From: Candidatus Kapaibacterium sp.
Lineage (GTDB): Bacteria > Bacteroidota > Ignavibacteria > Kapaibacteriales > UBA2268
Reading direction: 5' to 3'
Assembly: GCA_938031175.1 (NCBI GenBank)
Contig: CALHGZ010000010.1
Span: 147,508-196,826, forward strand
Length of the DNA stretch: 49,319 bases
A program made the translations under genes and the position numbers. Positions 28,837-36,642 of the stretch are shown here, piece by piece. Within the stretch, counting starts at the first letter, position 1. Every line of letters starts with the position of its first letter. The notes under the pieces were generated by a model, which ran no database searches, was not told the DNA's origin, and saw nothing but the letters and a program-made list of their open reading frames with translations.

Positions 28837-29970
28837 TTATACATCGTTTTTGTAATCTACAAAATTACGAATTAAATTGTCTTTCCATACCATAAATTGA
28901 TTATCTATAATTTTTTTTCTGGCTTCCTCGGTCAGCCACTTATAAAAAGCAAGATTTTGCTCCGTAGCAATCTGTAAAGCTGCTATTTCACCACTCATAA
29001 ATAAATGACGTAAATAGCCAAGACTATATTCACGACTTGAATAATTATCTAAATTTTCATCAATAGGAGAATCATCGAATTTGTACTTTGCATTTTTGAT
29101 GTTAATCTTTCCTTTCGTTGTAAACAATTGTCCATTTCTTGCATTTCTCGTAGGTAATACACAATCGAACATATCAACTCCAAGCATAATTGCATTAAGA
29201 ATATTTTCGGGTGTTCCAACCCCCATTAGATAACGTGGTTTTGTTTTAGGCAAAATATCTGTCGAAAAATCACAAATTTCGTACATTATTTCGGCCGGTT
29301 CGCCGACGGATAAACCTCCGATAGCATAGCCATCAAATTCTAATTTTAGTAGATGATAAAGTGATTGCTCGCGCAAATCCTTGTACATACCACCTTGAGA
29401 AATTCCAAAAAGTGATTGAATCTCAGGGTTAATCATTTTATTAAAAGCGATTTTTGAACGCTCTGCCCAATTCCTCGTTAATTCCAATGATTTAATTATT
29501 AAATTTCTTTCTGATGTATATGGTGGACAATGATCTAATATCATCATAATATCAGAGCCAATTATTTTTTGTATTTCAATTACTTTTTCTGGCGAGAAAA
29601 AATGTTTTGATCCATCAATGTGAGATTTAAATGTAACACCAGATTCATCAATTTCGCTTAGTTCATTCAATGAGAAAATTTGATATCCACCACTATCAGT
29701 AAGAATGGAGTAACTCCAATTGATAAATTTGTGTAAGCCGCCAAATTTTCTGATTACATCCATTCCGGGTCGAAGGTATAAATGATAAGTGTTTGCAAGA
29801 ATTATATCAAAGCCATGTTCCTGTAGAAAACGATTCGATATAGCTTTTACTGCACCTTGAGTTCCTACTGGCATAAAAACAGGGGTATTAATAATTCCAC
29901 GAGCAGTAAATAACTTTCCCGCTCGTGCCTTAGATTCTGTTGATTCATTTTCTACAATAAATCTCAACAT
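28837..29970 (-). CDS. tgt: tRNA-guanine transglycosylase lacking all four zinc ligands
   Basis: Tgt swaps guanine-34 of GUN-anticodon tRNAs for preQ1 during queuosine synthesis. The 377 residues match bacterial Tgt throughout, and the catalytic residues are present: general-base Asp92 (TDSGGYQIFSL), nucleophile Asp269 (VDMFDCVLPTRNARNG), GGLSVGEP substrate loop. With a constant +5 offset to E. coli numbering, however, the zinc ligands Cys302, Cys304, Cys307 and His333 correspond to Leu307, Asn309, Ser312 and Gln338 (PIDENLDNYSSREYSLGYL). The reading frame is otherwise clean, so this is replacement and not sequencing error. It follows vanZ by one base. Activity is expected but stability without zinc must come from something else (inference). 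Confidence 0.95.
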   Translation of the reverse strand: MLRFIVENESTESKARAGKLFTARGIINTPVFMPVGTQGAVKAISNRFLQEHGFDIILANTYHLYLRPGMDVIRKFGGLHKFINWSYSILTDSGGYQIFSLNELSEIDESGVTFKSHIDGSKHFFSPEKVIEIQKIIGSDIMMILDHCPPYTSERNLIIKSLELTRNWAERSKIAFNKMINPEIQSLFGISQGGMYKDLREQSLYHLLKLEFDGYAIGGLSVGEPAEIMYEICDFSTDILPKTKPRYLMGVGTPENILNAIMLGVDMFDCVLPTRNARNGQLFTTKGKINIKNAKYKFDDSPIDENLDNYSSREYSLGYLRHLFMSGEIAALQIATEQNLAFYKWLTEEARKKIIDNQFMVWKDNLIRNFVDYKNDV

Positions 29971-29971
29971 A

Positions 29972-30364
29972 TTAAGTTAAAAAAGTGTTCACTAAATCTT
30001 TGACCTTTTTAATAAATAATTGTGAAATTAAAATACCAATTGAATCTGTAATAAAATCATAAATATTAGCATCTCTACCAGGAACAAGAGATTGATGATA
30101 TTCATCCAGTGCTGCATATGTTAATCCAATAGCTGTAACTATCATAATTGCTACAAAATATCTGGTATTCTTTTTAATACCAAAAACGCTCAATTGAAGT
30201 GAAATACCAAAAATGAAATATACAATGAAATGAATTAATTTATCAATAAAATCTATTCCTATATCAGGCAATTCCAATGAAGGTTGACTTGATACAAAAT
30301 ATATACCGAATAGAATAAAAATTGAAGGGAAAATTAAAATTAATCTTTTGAATATAATTTTCAT
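29972..30364 (-). CDS. VanZ-like membrane protein
   Basis: The 130-residue protein has four predicted transmembrane helices and the VanZ-family core: DKLIHFIVYFIFGISL, the acidic DEYHQSLVPGRDANIYDFITDSIGI motif between helices 3 and 4. VanZ relatives have been linked to glycopeptide and antimicrobial-peptide resistance, but the role of this housekeeping-type copy is unknown. Its ATG overlaps the nnr stop codon by 4 bases (ATGA), so it is translationally coupled, and the tgt start follows one base after its stop. Confidence 0.85.
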   Translation of the reverse strand: MKIIFKRLILIFPSIFILFGIYFVSSQPSLELPDIGIDFIDKLIHFIVYFIFGISLQLSVFGIKKNTRYFVAIMIVTAIGLTYAALDEYHQSLVPGRDANIYDFITDSIGILISQLFIKKVKDLVNTFLT

Positions 30365-31863
30365 AATTTAAAAACTTCTTCGAGAAAAGTAATGATAGAA
30401 GAGGCTGTCAGGGTGTATTCAGAATAATTCTGCTTATAGATATCTCCGGCTTTAGAATGGATAAAAGAACCTAATGAACCTGCTAATAATAAGTCCATAC
30501 CTTGTGCAGATAATGAAGTTATCAAACCAGTTAAAACATCGCCGCTACCAGCTGTTGCCATCCCCGGGTTACCATTTATGTTGATAAAAGTTTTTTTGCC
30601 ATTAGTTGTTACGCTCGGAACATATTTAAGATGGATTAGACAATTCATTTTCTCTGCCCAATACTTTGCATAATATATTGGATTTGCTTCTATTAAACCT
30701 CTTTCAATACTAATTAAATTTGAAAATTCACCAGTGTGTGGGGTAATAATTAAATTTCCTGAATATTTTTTATCTTTCGATATAGCTTTTATACCGTCAG
30801 CGTCAACAATAATCTTCTTATCAGAAATATATTTTTCAATTATTCTTTTTACTAATTCAATAGTTTCTTCATTATTATCCAATCCAGGTCCAATTGCAAT
30901 AGAATCACATTTCTCAGCAAAGCTATCAATACAATCAATCGCTTTTAATGAAATAGTTCCGCTCTCAGTCAAAGGTACAGTAATTGGTATAATCTCAGGT
31001 AACAACGATGGATGTATTGTAGCGGTAACAAGATAAACTAATCCTACACCGGATTTGATAGCTGTATTTGCAGAAAGTGCAGAGGCTCCCGGCATATTTT
31101 TCGATCCTGCTATTATGAGGCAACGCCCATAATCAAATTTTGAACTTATCCTTTTACGGATAGGAAGATAAATATGCAAATCTTTGTCTTCAATGACATA
31201 GGTATTGGTTATTGAATTAAGAATTGATTCGGGAGCACCAAGATCAGCTATTTCAATTTTTCCGCAGTAATCCGGTGCTTTGCCCAAGAGCATACCAATT
31301 TTAATTGCATACATTGTTATTGTATGATCAGCCTTGAAGCAAAATTCACTTACTTCTCCAGTCAAAGAATTTAGACCCGTTGGACAGTCAATTGCAATTT
31401 TAAGCCTATTGGTAAGGCTATTGCACTTTTGAAGAATAGGAATTACAAGTCCTTTTAAATTATGTGAACCTCCTACACCAATTAATGCATCAACTATTAT
31501 GTCAGCTTTTAATTCTATTTGTTCAATTTCTGATTCTGACTGTAAATGAATAACTTTGCATATTTTATTTGTAATCTCAAAATTTAATCTTGTTTCAGGC
31601 GACATTTTATTTTTATCACCAATATAGAAAACTTCAACTTCAAAATTATTACACAAATGCCTTGCAACTGCAAAACCATCTCCTCCATTATTACCTGATC
31701 CAGAAAAAATTGTAATTTTTTGATTTTGTTTTGCGATTCGTCTAATATAATCGGCGGCAGAACGAGCTGCATTTTCCATCAATAAAAAACCATTTATTCC
31801 ATAATCATAAATTGCAGTTGAATCAGCCTTCCTCATTTCCTCGGGTGTCAAAATTGCTTTCAT
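30361..31863 (-). CDS. nnr: Bifunctional NAD(P)H-hydrate epimerase / dehydratase
   Basis: It repairs damaged (hydrated) NADH and NADPH. The 500 residues comprise an N-terminal epimerase, YjeF_N (about 1-215; FSGSGNNGGDGFAVARHL, DALIGVGG, IDCPTGLNS), and a C-terminal ADP-dependent dehydratase of ribokinase fold (about 225-500; GRCLIIAGSKNMPGASALSA, AIGPGLD, ITPHTGEFSNL, and the catalytic NPGMATAGSGDVLTG). It is the first gene of the five-gene minus-strand operon nnr-vanZ-tgt-yajC-ribBA. The 141 bases upstream separate it from the divergent phosphatase gene. Confidence 0.95.
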   Translation of the reverse strand: MKAILTPEEMRKADSTAIYDYGINGFLLMENAARSAADYIRRIAKQNQKITIFSGSGNNGGDGFAVARHLCNNFEVEVFYIGDKNKMSPETRLNFEITNKICKVIHLQSESEIEQIELKADIIVDALIGVGGSHNLKGLVIPILQKCNSLTNRLKIAIDCPTGLNSLTGEVSEFCFKADHTITMYAIKIGMLLGKAPDYCGKIEIADLGAPESILNSITNTYVIEDKDLHIYLPIRKRISSKFDYGRCLIIAGSKNMPGASALSANTAIKSGVGLVYLVTATIHPSLLPEIIPITVPLTESGTISLKAIDCIDSFAEKCDSIAIGPGLDNNEETIELVKRIIEKYISDKKIIVDADGIKAISKDKKYSGNLIITPHTGEFSNLISIERGLIEANPIYYAKYWAEKMNCLIHLKYVPSVTTNGKKTFININGNPGMATAGSGDVLTGLITSLSAQGMDLLLAGSLGSFIHSKAGDIYKQNYSEYTLTASSIITFLEEVFKL

Positions 31864-32004
31864 ATTAATATTCTTATGTTACAACAGATATTACAAAACT
31901 ACAATATTACTGATTAATAGAAAATTCTGGTTCAATTAGAAACTTTTTATTAATTTCAACGTAAAGAACATAAAAATTGTTCACCATAAAGTATATAGAT
32001 ACTA

Positions 32005-34062
32005 TTGATTATTAATCTAAATAGCAAGTTTTATTATTTCACCATTGCAATTATAACATTTTTATTGAAAACACTTGGCGATATTTTATTTTTTCTTTTT
32101 AAATTTAATGATTCAATATACTACTTCCTATGGCAAGTAATTTCATTTGGTGTTTTATCAATAGCCGTTTTTGTCATCATATATCCAATTAGGATAAATT
32201 TTAGTGAAATTGATGAAACAGAATTTTTAAATGATACCACCAAAACCATTATTTTGTTAATTTTTTTGCTATTTTTAAATGCAACACTACCAGAATTAAA
32301 ATTCCACGCTTCAATCTCAGAAATTTTATTTTCCAACTTGATAGCAGTAATCTATCTTTGTTCCGTGTTATTTTTTTTAACATTCGTATTAAAATGGCTC
32401 AATATAAACCGTCACAGAAAGACAAGCCTTTATAACTCAAGATTATTATTTATTTTCCCATCACTATATATTTTAACTTCTGCAAACTATTTCTTTTTTG
32501 ACAATCAATCATCAATTATTAAATCGATTGAAATAATCATTTTAATTTATTTAATCGTTTCAGCATTTTCGAATACAAAAAAGTTAAATTGGATAGCTAG
32601 TATAGAAAAAAAACACAAACTTTGGTTCATACTTGCAACAGGTATTGCTTTAATATTAATCGTGTCGCTATGGATAAATATAGGTGACGACAGCAATATT
32701 TATTATGTCTCGAAAAAATATTCAATCGGATTTCCAATTATTGCTTCTGCAGTATACTGCATTTATCTGGGTTTTATATTAAGAATTTTTGGTTCAATAA
32801 TTTTAACCATTCCCACTTGGAATATCGTTAACAAAAAAATTTACGAAGTAGATTCATTGACATATTTAAATAAACTTATTGCTAATACCCAAGACTTTGA
32901 TAAAATTTTGGATAGTGTTACAAATTTGGCAATCAATACAAGTCAAGCTCATTGCGGTTGGATCGAGATTTATGATAACAACCAAAACAAAGTAATTTCA
33001 TTTGCAAATTTGCAACCAGATCAAGTTGATGCCTTGCAAATCGAACAAAAACCATATATTTTTAGAGAATACATCGATCCAATGATAATTCAGGATATTT
33101 CAAAACACCCTCAATTATTTGCAGAAATCAGCAAAATTGGTGTTTACCAGAGTATGATAATAATACCAATCCAAAAAGTAACAGAAAGGTTAGGTTCCTT
33201 AATTCTACTCCATTCAGAAAAATATGGTTTTGACTATGATGACTTGAAAATTCTTTCAGCATTCAGTGAAAACATAAACATAGCATTCGAATATGCGAAA
33301 CTTTTGAAGGAATCATTTGAGAAAGAAAGGTTAAAAAAAGAACTATCTATTGCAAGAACTGTTCAACAAAGCTTATTACCAAAGATTCTACCTAAAACTG
33401 ACAAATACACGGTTGCAATTTTTTCACAGCCAGCTGTTGAAGTCGGTGGTGATTATTATGATATTTTCGATTTTGAAGATAAAATGATCGTTATAATCGG
33501 TGATGTGTCTGGTAAAGGGATGAGCGCAGCTTTTCTTATGGCACAACTTAAAGGAGCTGTACTGGCAATAATTAATAAAGTTCAATCTACAAAAGATTTC
33601 TTGATTGAAATAAACAATGCTCTTTATGGTAAAATTGACAAAAATATGTTTATTACTATCAATTGCCTGATCATCAATAAAAAAACAAACGAAATTTCAA
33701 TTTCACGCGCTGGTCACATGCCAATTTTATATAGAAATTCTACTGAATCTTTTTATATAGAGCCTATGGGAATTGGTATAGCTCTTGCTAACAATGAAAT
33801 TTTTGAAAATTATACCGAGGAATATAAAATGAATTTTGAAAACGGTGCTTTGTTATTATTATTTACCGATGGAATTAATGAATTGATGAATGCAAATAGT
33901 ATTGAATTCGGATTAGAGAGAATAAAATCACTCTTTTACAGTTTAGATAATTATGAACCAGAAAAGTGCATTGAAATTGTGGAGAATGAATTGAATATAC
34001 ACCTTGGCAATAATATCCAAAATGATGATATGACTATGATTATAATCAAAAGAAATTATTAA
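32005..34062 (+). CDS. Membrane GAF/SpoIIE-type PP2C phosphatase (RsbU-like)
   Basis: The 685-residue protein has about eight N-terminal membrane helices (1-275), a GAF sensor domain (about 285-430), a short coiled coil, and a SpoIIE/PP2C phosphatase domain (about 445-685) with metal-site motifs EVGGDYYDIF, GDVSGKGMSAAF, LLFTDGINEL and NDDMTMII. It should dephosphorylate the STAS protein encoded next, switching a sigma or other regulator on. An in-frame stop at 31996-31998 and the absence of any early ATG make TTG 32005 the likely start, a rare start codon here. It is 17 bases from the rsbV-like gene and forms a module with it and the RsbW-like kinase. Confidence 0.92.
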   Translation: MIINLNSKFYYFTIAIITFLLKTLGDILFFLFKFNDSIYYFLWQVISFGVLSIAVFVIIYPIRINFSEIDETEFLNDTTKTIILLIFLLFLNATLPELKFHASISEILFSNLIAVIYLCSVLFFLTFVLKWLNINRHRKTSLYNSRLLFIFPSLYILTSANYFFFDNQSSIIKSIEIIILIYLIVSAFSNTKKLNWIASIEKKHKLWFILATGIALILIVSLWINIGDDSNIYYVSKKYSIGFPIIASAVYCIYLGFILRIFGSIILTIPTWNIVNKKIYEVDSLTYLNKLIANTQDFDKILDSVTNLAINTSQAHCGWIEIYDNNQNKVISFANLQPDQVDALQIEQKPYIFREYIDPMIIQDISKHPQLFAEISKIGVYQSMIIIPIQKVTERLGSLILLHSEKYGFDYDDLKILSAFSENINIAFEYAKLLKESFEKERLKKELSIARTVQQSLLPKILPKTDKYTVAIFSQPAVEVGGDYYDIFDFEDKMIVIIGDVSGKGMSAAFLMAQLKGAVLAIINKVQSTKDFLIEINNALYGKIDKNMFITINCLIINKKTNEISISRAGHMPILYRNSTESFYIEPMGIGIALANNEIFENYTEEYKMNFENGALLLLFTDGINELMNANSIEFGLERIKSLFYSLDNYEPEKCIEIVENELNIHLGNNIQNDDMTMIIIKRNY

Positions 34063-34079
34063 ATAAATGAGGTACAAGA

Positions 34080-34439
34080 ATGAACCAAACAAATAAATTT
34101 GAAATTCAATTGAGTTCAATTAGTAATATTGAAATTATTTCATTGAATGGGTATCTAGATGCACATACAGCACCACAGCTTGAAAAAATAATTCAGGATT
34201 TGATGCAAAACAATAAATACAAAATTATTGTTGACATGAAAAATTTGGACTATATAAGTAGTGCCGGGCTTGGAGTCTTTATGGCATTTATTGAAGAAAT
34301 TCGTGACAATGGAGGTGATATTAAATTAGCTGAACTAAAACCAAAAGTGTATAAAGTTTTCGATCTTCTTGGATTTCCCATTCTATTCAAAATTCTACCA
34401 ACTATTGATGAAGCAGTTAAACAATTTGAACCTAATTGA
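34080..34439 (+). CDS. Anti-sigma factor antagonist, STAS domain (RsbV/SpoIIAA-like)
   Basis: The 119-residue single STAS domain shows ISLNGYLDAHTAPQLEKII and the phosphorylation loop LDYISSAGLGVFM, with Ser60/Ser61 as the expected phospho-acceptor of the neighbouring RsbW-like kinase. Unphosphorylated, such proteins sequester the kinase and release its target. A GAGG ribosome site precedes the ATG. The gene sits between the PP2C phosphatase and the kinase, whose ATG directly follows this stop codon. Confidence 0.93.
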   Translation: MNQTNKFEIQLSSISNIEIISLNGYLDAHTAPQLEKIIQDLMQNNKYKIIVDMKNLDYISSAGLGVFMAFIEEIRDNGGDIKLAELKPKVYKVFDLLGFPILFKILPTIDEAVKQFEPN

Positions 34440-34883
34440 ATGATAATTAAAATTAAATATAATGCTATAATTTGTAAAGGCTGTAGAATTGACGAGCTTT
34501 CAAAAATAAGAACCTTTATCATTAAGCAAGCGATTCAATACGGATTCACTGACGATGAGGCACAGTTTATCGCCCTTGCAACCGAAGAGGCATGTACAAA
34601 TATTATCAAATATTCATATAAATTTGATCAAACCAAGGACATTGAAATTGTTACTTATAAATTGAATGAATTCTTTGTAGTTGAAATTAATGATGAGGGT
34701 AAACCATTTGATCCTAATCAAATAGACAAAATAGACATAAATAAAATCTTTAGGGAACGTAAAAGAGGCGGTCTCGGCATACCAATTATCAAAAAAATTA
34801 TGGACGAGATAGAATATTTACCTGCTGAAAGCAACAAAAAGAAAAATTCATTACTTTTGAAAAAGCTTATCCCATCAAATTGA
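34440..34883 (+). CDS. Serine-protein kinase/anti-sigma factor (RsbW/SpoIIAB-like)
   Basis: The 147-residue HATPase_c protein of the GHKL kinase family has N-box ALATEEACTNIIKYSY, G1 NDEGKPFDPNQI and G2 RGGLGIPIIKKIMDEIEY. It should phosphorylate the STAS protein and bind a partner in the unphosphorylated state. No sigma-B-like gene is adjacent, so the regulated partner is elsewhere or not a sigma factor (inference). ATG 34440 begins immediately after the rsbV-like stop, with no gap, implying coupled translation. Confidence 0.92.
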   Translation: MIIKIKYNAIICKGCRIDELSKIRTFIIKQAIQYGFTDDEAQFIALATEEACTNIIKYSYKFDQTKDIEIVTYKLNEFFVVEINDEGKPFDPNQIDKIDINKIFRERKRGGLGIPIIKKIMDEIEYLPAESNKKKNSLLLKKLIPSN

Positions 34884-34904
34884 CTTCTTTTCAAGTTTTT
34901 GTTG

Positions 34905-34912
34905 TATATTTG
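34905..34912 (+). promoter_or_regulatory. Candidate -7 box for the ccm operon
   Basis: TATATTTG matches TAnnTTTG 63 bases before the ccmC start, in the 91-base gap after the RsbW-like gene. A TTG lies 22 bases upstream (34880-34882), one or two bases wide of the ideal spacing. It is weaker than the tRNA-Pro and cas promoters. Confidence 0.35.
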
Positions 34913-34974
34913 TACAAAGTTAACTAAGCTCAAATTTGAAATTTTTGTAATCTAATTTATATTGCTAAGCAGAA

Positions 34975-36024
34975 ATGAAACCTGTACTAATTCTTTTATC
35001 TATTACAATTGCAACATTTTTAGGCTTATACCCATCGATTAGTAAGCGAAAATCATTTCTTTGGAAATTTTTTACTGCCACAATCCTAACAATTGCTATA
35101 ATTCTGAACTTTTTACCACCTACAGCTGCAAATATAAATGAAGCAGACTTCTTAGCCAGAAAAAATCATCAAAGCCAAATAAATATTTTATTTACTACTG
35201 CACCTGAATTAATCAAATACGACTCCAATTCCAATCACTGGGAAGTTGGAACTTTTAATGATAATAAGACAGACTTTGTCTTTACAGATAAACAATTATC
35301 AAATCAATTCAATCGCATCGCTGAATATATAGTAAGAGCAACTTACATTCCAGAAGAGAGAGTTTATAAAATTACTGCAATAAATGCCATAAACCCTATT
35401 TTCACATTTCCCTATATTCCTGGCCTTGAGGAAAGGATTCGTATAATGAATTTCCATGTACCTATGGCTTGGATTGCAGTTATTGCTTTTCTTTTGTCTA
35501 TGATTTATGCTATAAAGTACCTTAAATCCAAAGATATCAAATTTGACTTATATTCATCATCAATAGCTGCTATAGGTTTACTTTTTACTTTCTTAGCTAC
35601 AACAACTGGAATGATTTGGGCAAAATTCAACTGGGGCAGTTTTTGGAATTGGGATCCACGAGAAGTTTCTATATTTATTCTGCTTTTAATTTATTCAGCT
35701 TACTTTGGGTTACGAAATGCTGTCAATAATTATGATACAAAAGCAAGACTATCTTCAGTTTATTCAATTTTAGCATTCACAACCGTACCCTTTTTGGTTT
35801 TTGTTCTACCTCGTCTACAGGCTGGCTTACATCCTGGATCGGGAAGTGATACAAGCATAGGACCTATTCTTTCATCTGAAAAAGGACTACTCAATGAATA
35901 TTTGCTATATACATTTTGTTTATCATTATTTGCTTTTTTACTCCTGTTTTATTGGCTTACAAATTTGAGTATTAGACTAAATAACAACCAAATTAGTAAA
36001 CTGGATTATACCCGATTACAATAA
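34975..36024 (+). CDS. ccmC: Cytochrome c biogenesis protein CcmC/CcsA family with periplasmic insertion
   Basis: This membrane heme-handling protein of cytochrome c maturation (system I) has 349 residues, longer than the usual approximately 245. The tryptophan-rich WWD domain is present (NWGSFWNWDPREVSIFILLL), as are heme-ligand candidates His in NFHVPMAWIA and LHPGSGSDT. Between the second and third membrane helices lies a segment of about 100 residues (about 50-150) of extracytoplasmic character not expected in plain CcmC. It is the first gene of a ccmC-ccmD-ccmE-ccmF-tlpA series. ccmA, ccmB and ccmH are absent from the window. Confidence 0.85.
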   Translation: MKPVLILLSITIATFLGLYPSISKRKSFLWKFFTATILTIAIILNFLPPTAANINEADFLARKNHQSQINILFTTAPELIKYDSNSNHWEVGTFNDNKTDFVFTDKQLSNQFNRIAEYIVRATYIPEERVYKITAINAINPIFTFPYIPGLEERIRIMNFHVPMAWIAVIAFLLSMIYAIKYLKSKDIKFDLYSSSIAAIGLLFTFLATTTGMIWAKFNWGSFWNWDPREVSIFILLLIYSAYFGLRNAVNNYDTKARLSSVYSILAFTTVPFLVFVLPRLQAGLHPGSGSDTSIGPILSSEKGLLNEYLLYTFCLSLFAFLLLFYWLTNLSIRLNNNQISKLDYTRLQ

Positions 36025-36074
36025 TTTTTGTTTTAATCACTCAAATACTATGAAAATTTTTACAAAGGAATTTT

Positions 36075-36251
36075 ATGGAAGGTTTTTTTGGTGATAGCAC
36101 AATTCCACCAGTTTTGGGAATCGTATTGCTAATTTGGCTAGGAATATTAGTTTATCTTTTCTTTATAGATGCTAAATTAAACAAACTAGAAAAAAGATTG
36201 AAATCTGAATTTGAAAATCAAATTTATGAAAAATCCGAGGGTAAACAATGA
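36075..36251 (+). CDS. CcmD-like small membrane protein
   Basis: This is a small gene of 58 codons, too short for many gene finders. Translation begins MEGFFGDSTIPPVLGIVLL and holds one membrane helix (about 12-31), then a charged helix (DAKLNKLEKRLKSEFENQIY). Size, topology and position between ccmC and ccmE match CcmD, which stabilises the CcmABC-CcmE heme-transfer complex. An AAAGGA ribosome site precedes the ATG. Its stop TGA overlaps the ccmE start (ATGA, 36248-36251). Sequence identity alone would not show the family. Confidence 0.75.
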   Translation: MEGFFGDSTIPPVLGIVLLIWLGILVYLFFIDAKLNKLEKRLKSEFENQIYEKSEGKQ

Positions 36252-36634
36252 AAAGAAGATATATAATTGGTGTTTCGGCAATAATTCTATTTTTAATTGT
36301 TGCATTTATTTCATTTGATCAAAGCAAAATAGAATATGCCAATTTCGAAAAAGCAAAAAATACCGGCAAAACTGTGCAGGTAATTGGACAATGGGTCAAA
36401 GAAAAAGGACAGAACTATGACCCAACTTCGAATTTATTTACTTTTTATCTTAAAGATTCAAACGACGAAATTGTTAAGGTTATACATTCCGGCGCCAAAC
36501 CTAACAATTTCGAAATAGCGGACAATATTGTTGTCAAAGGCAAATTCAACTCCGATGAATTTCATTCCACGGACATTCTCACTAAATGCCCCTCCAAATA
36601 CGAAGGTCAAGCTGATGATTTAATGAAATATTAA
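36248..36634 (+). CDS. ccmE: Heme chaperone CcmE, CxxxY type
   Basis: This periplasmic heme chaperone of system I has 128 residues: an N-terminal membrane anchor (about 7-23) and a beta-barrel domain with IVVKGKFNSDEFHSTDILTKCPSKY. The usual heme-attaching HxxxY motif is CPSKY here, with Cys114 and Tyr118, so it belongs to the C-type CcmE group described from archaea, Desulfovibrio and other lineages. In those, heme is carried via Cys instead of His. The start overlaps ccmD by 4 bases and ccmF starts 8 bases downstream. Confidence 0.92.
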   Translation: MKRRYIIGVSAIILFLIVAFISFDQSKIEYANFEKAKNTGKTVQVIGQWVKEKGQNYDPTSNLFTFYLKDSNDEIVKVIHSGAKPNNFEIADNIVVKGKFNSDEFHSTDILTKCPSKYEGQADDLMKY

Positions 36635-36642
36635 GGTGAAAA

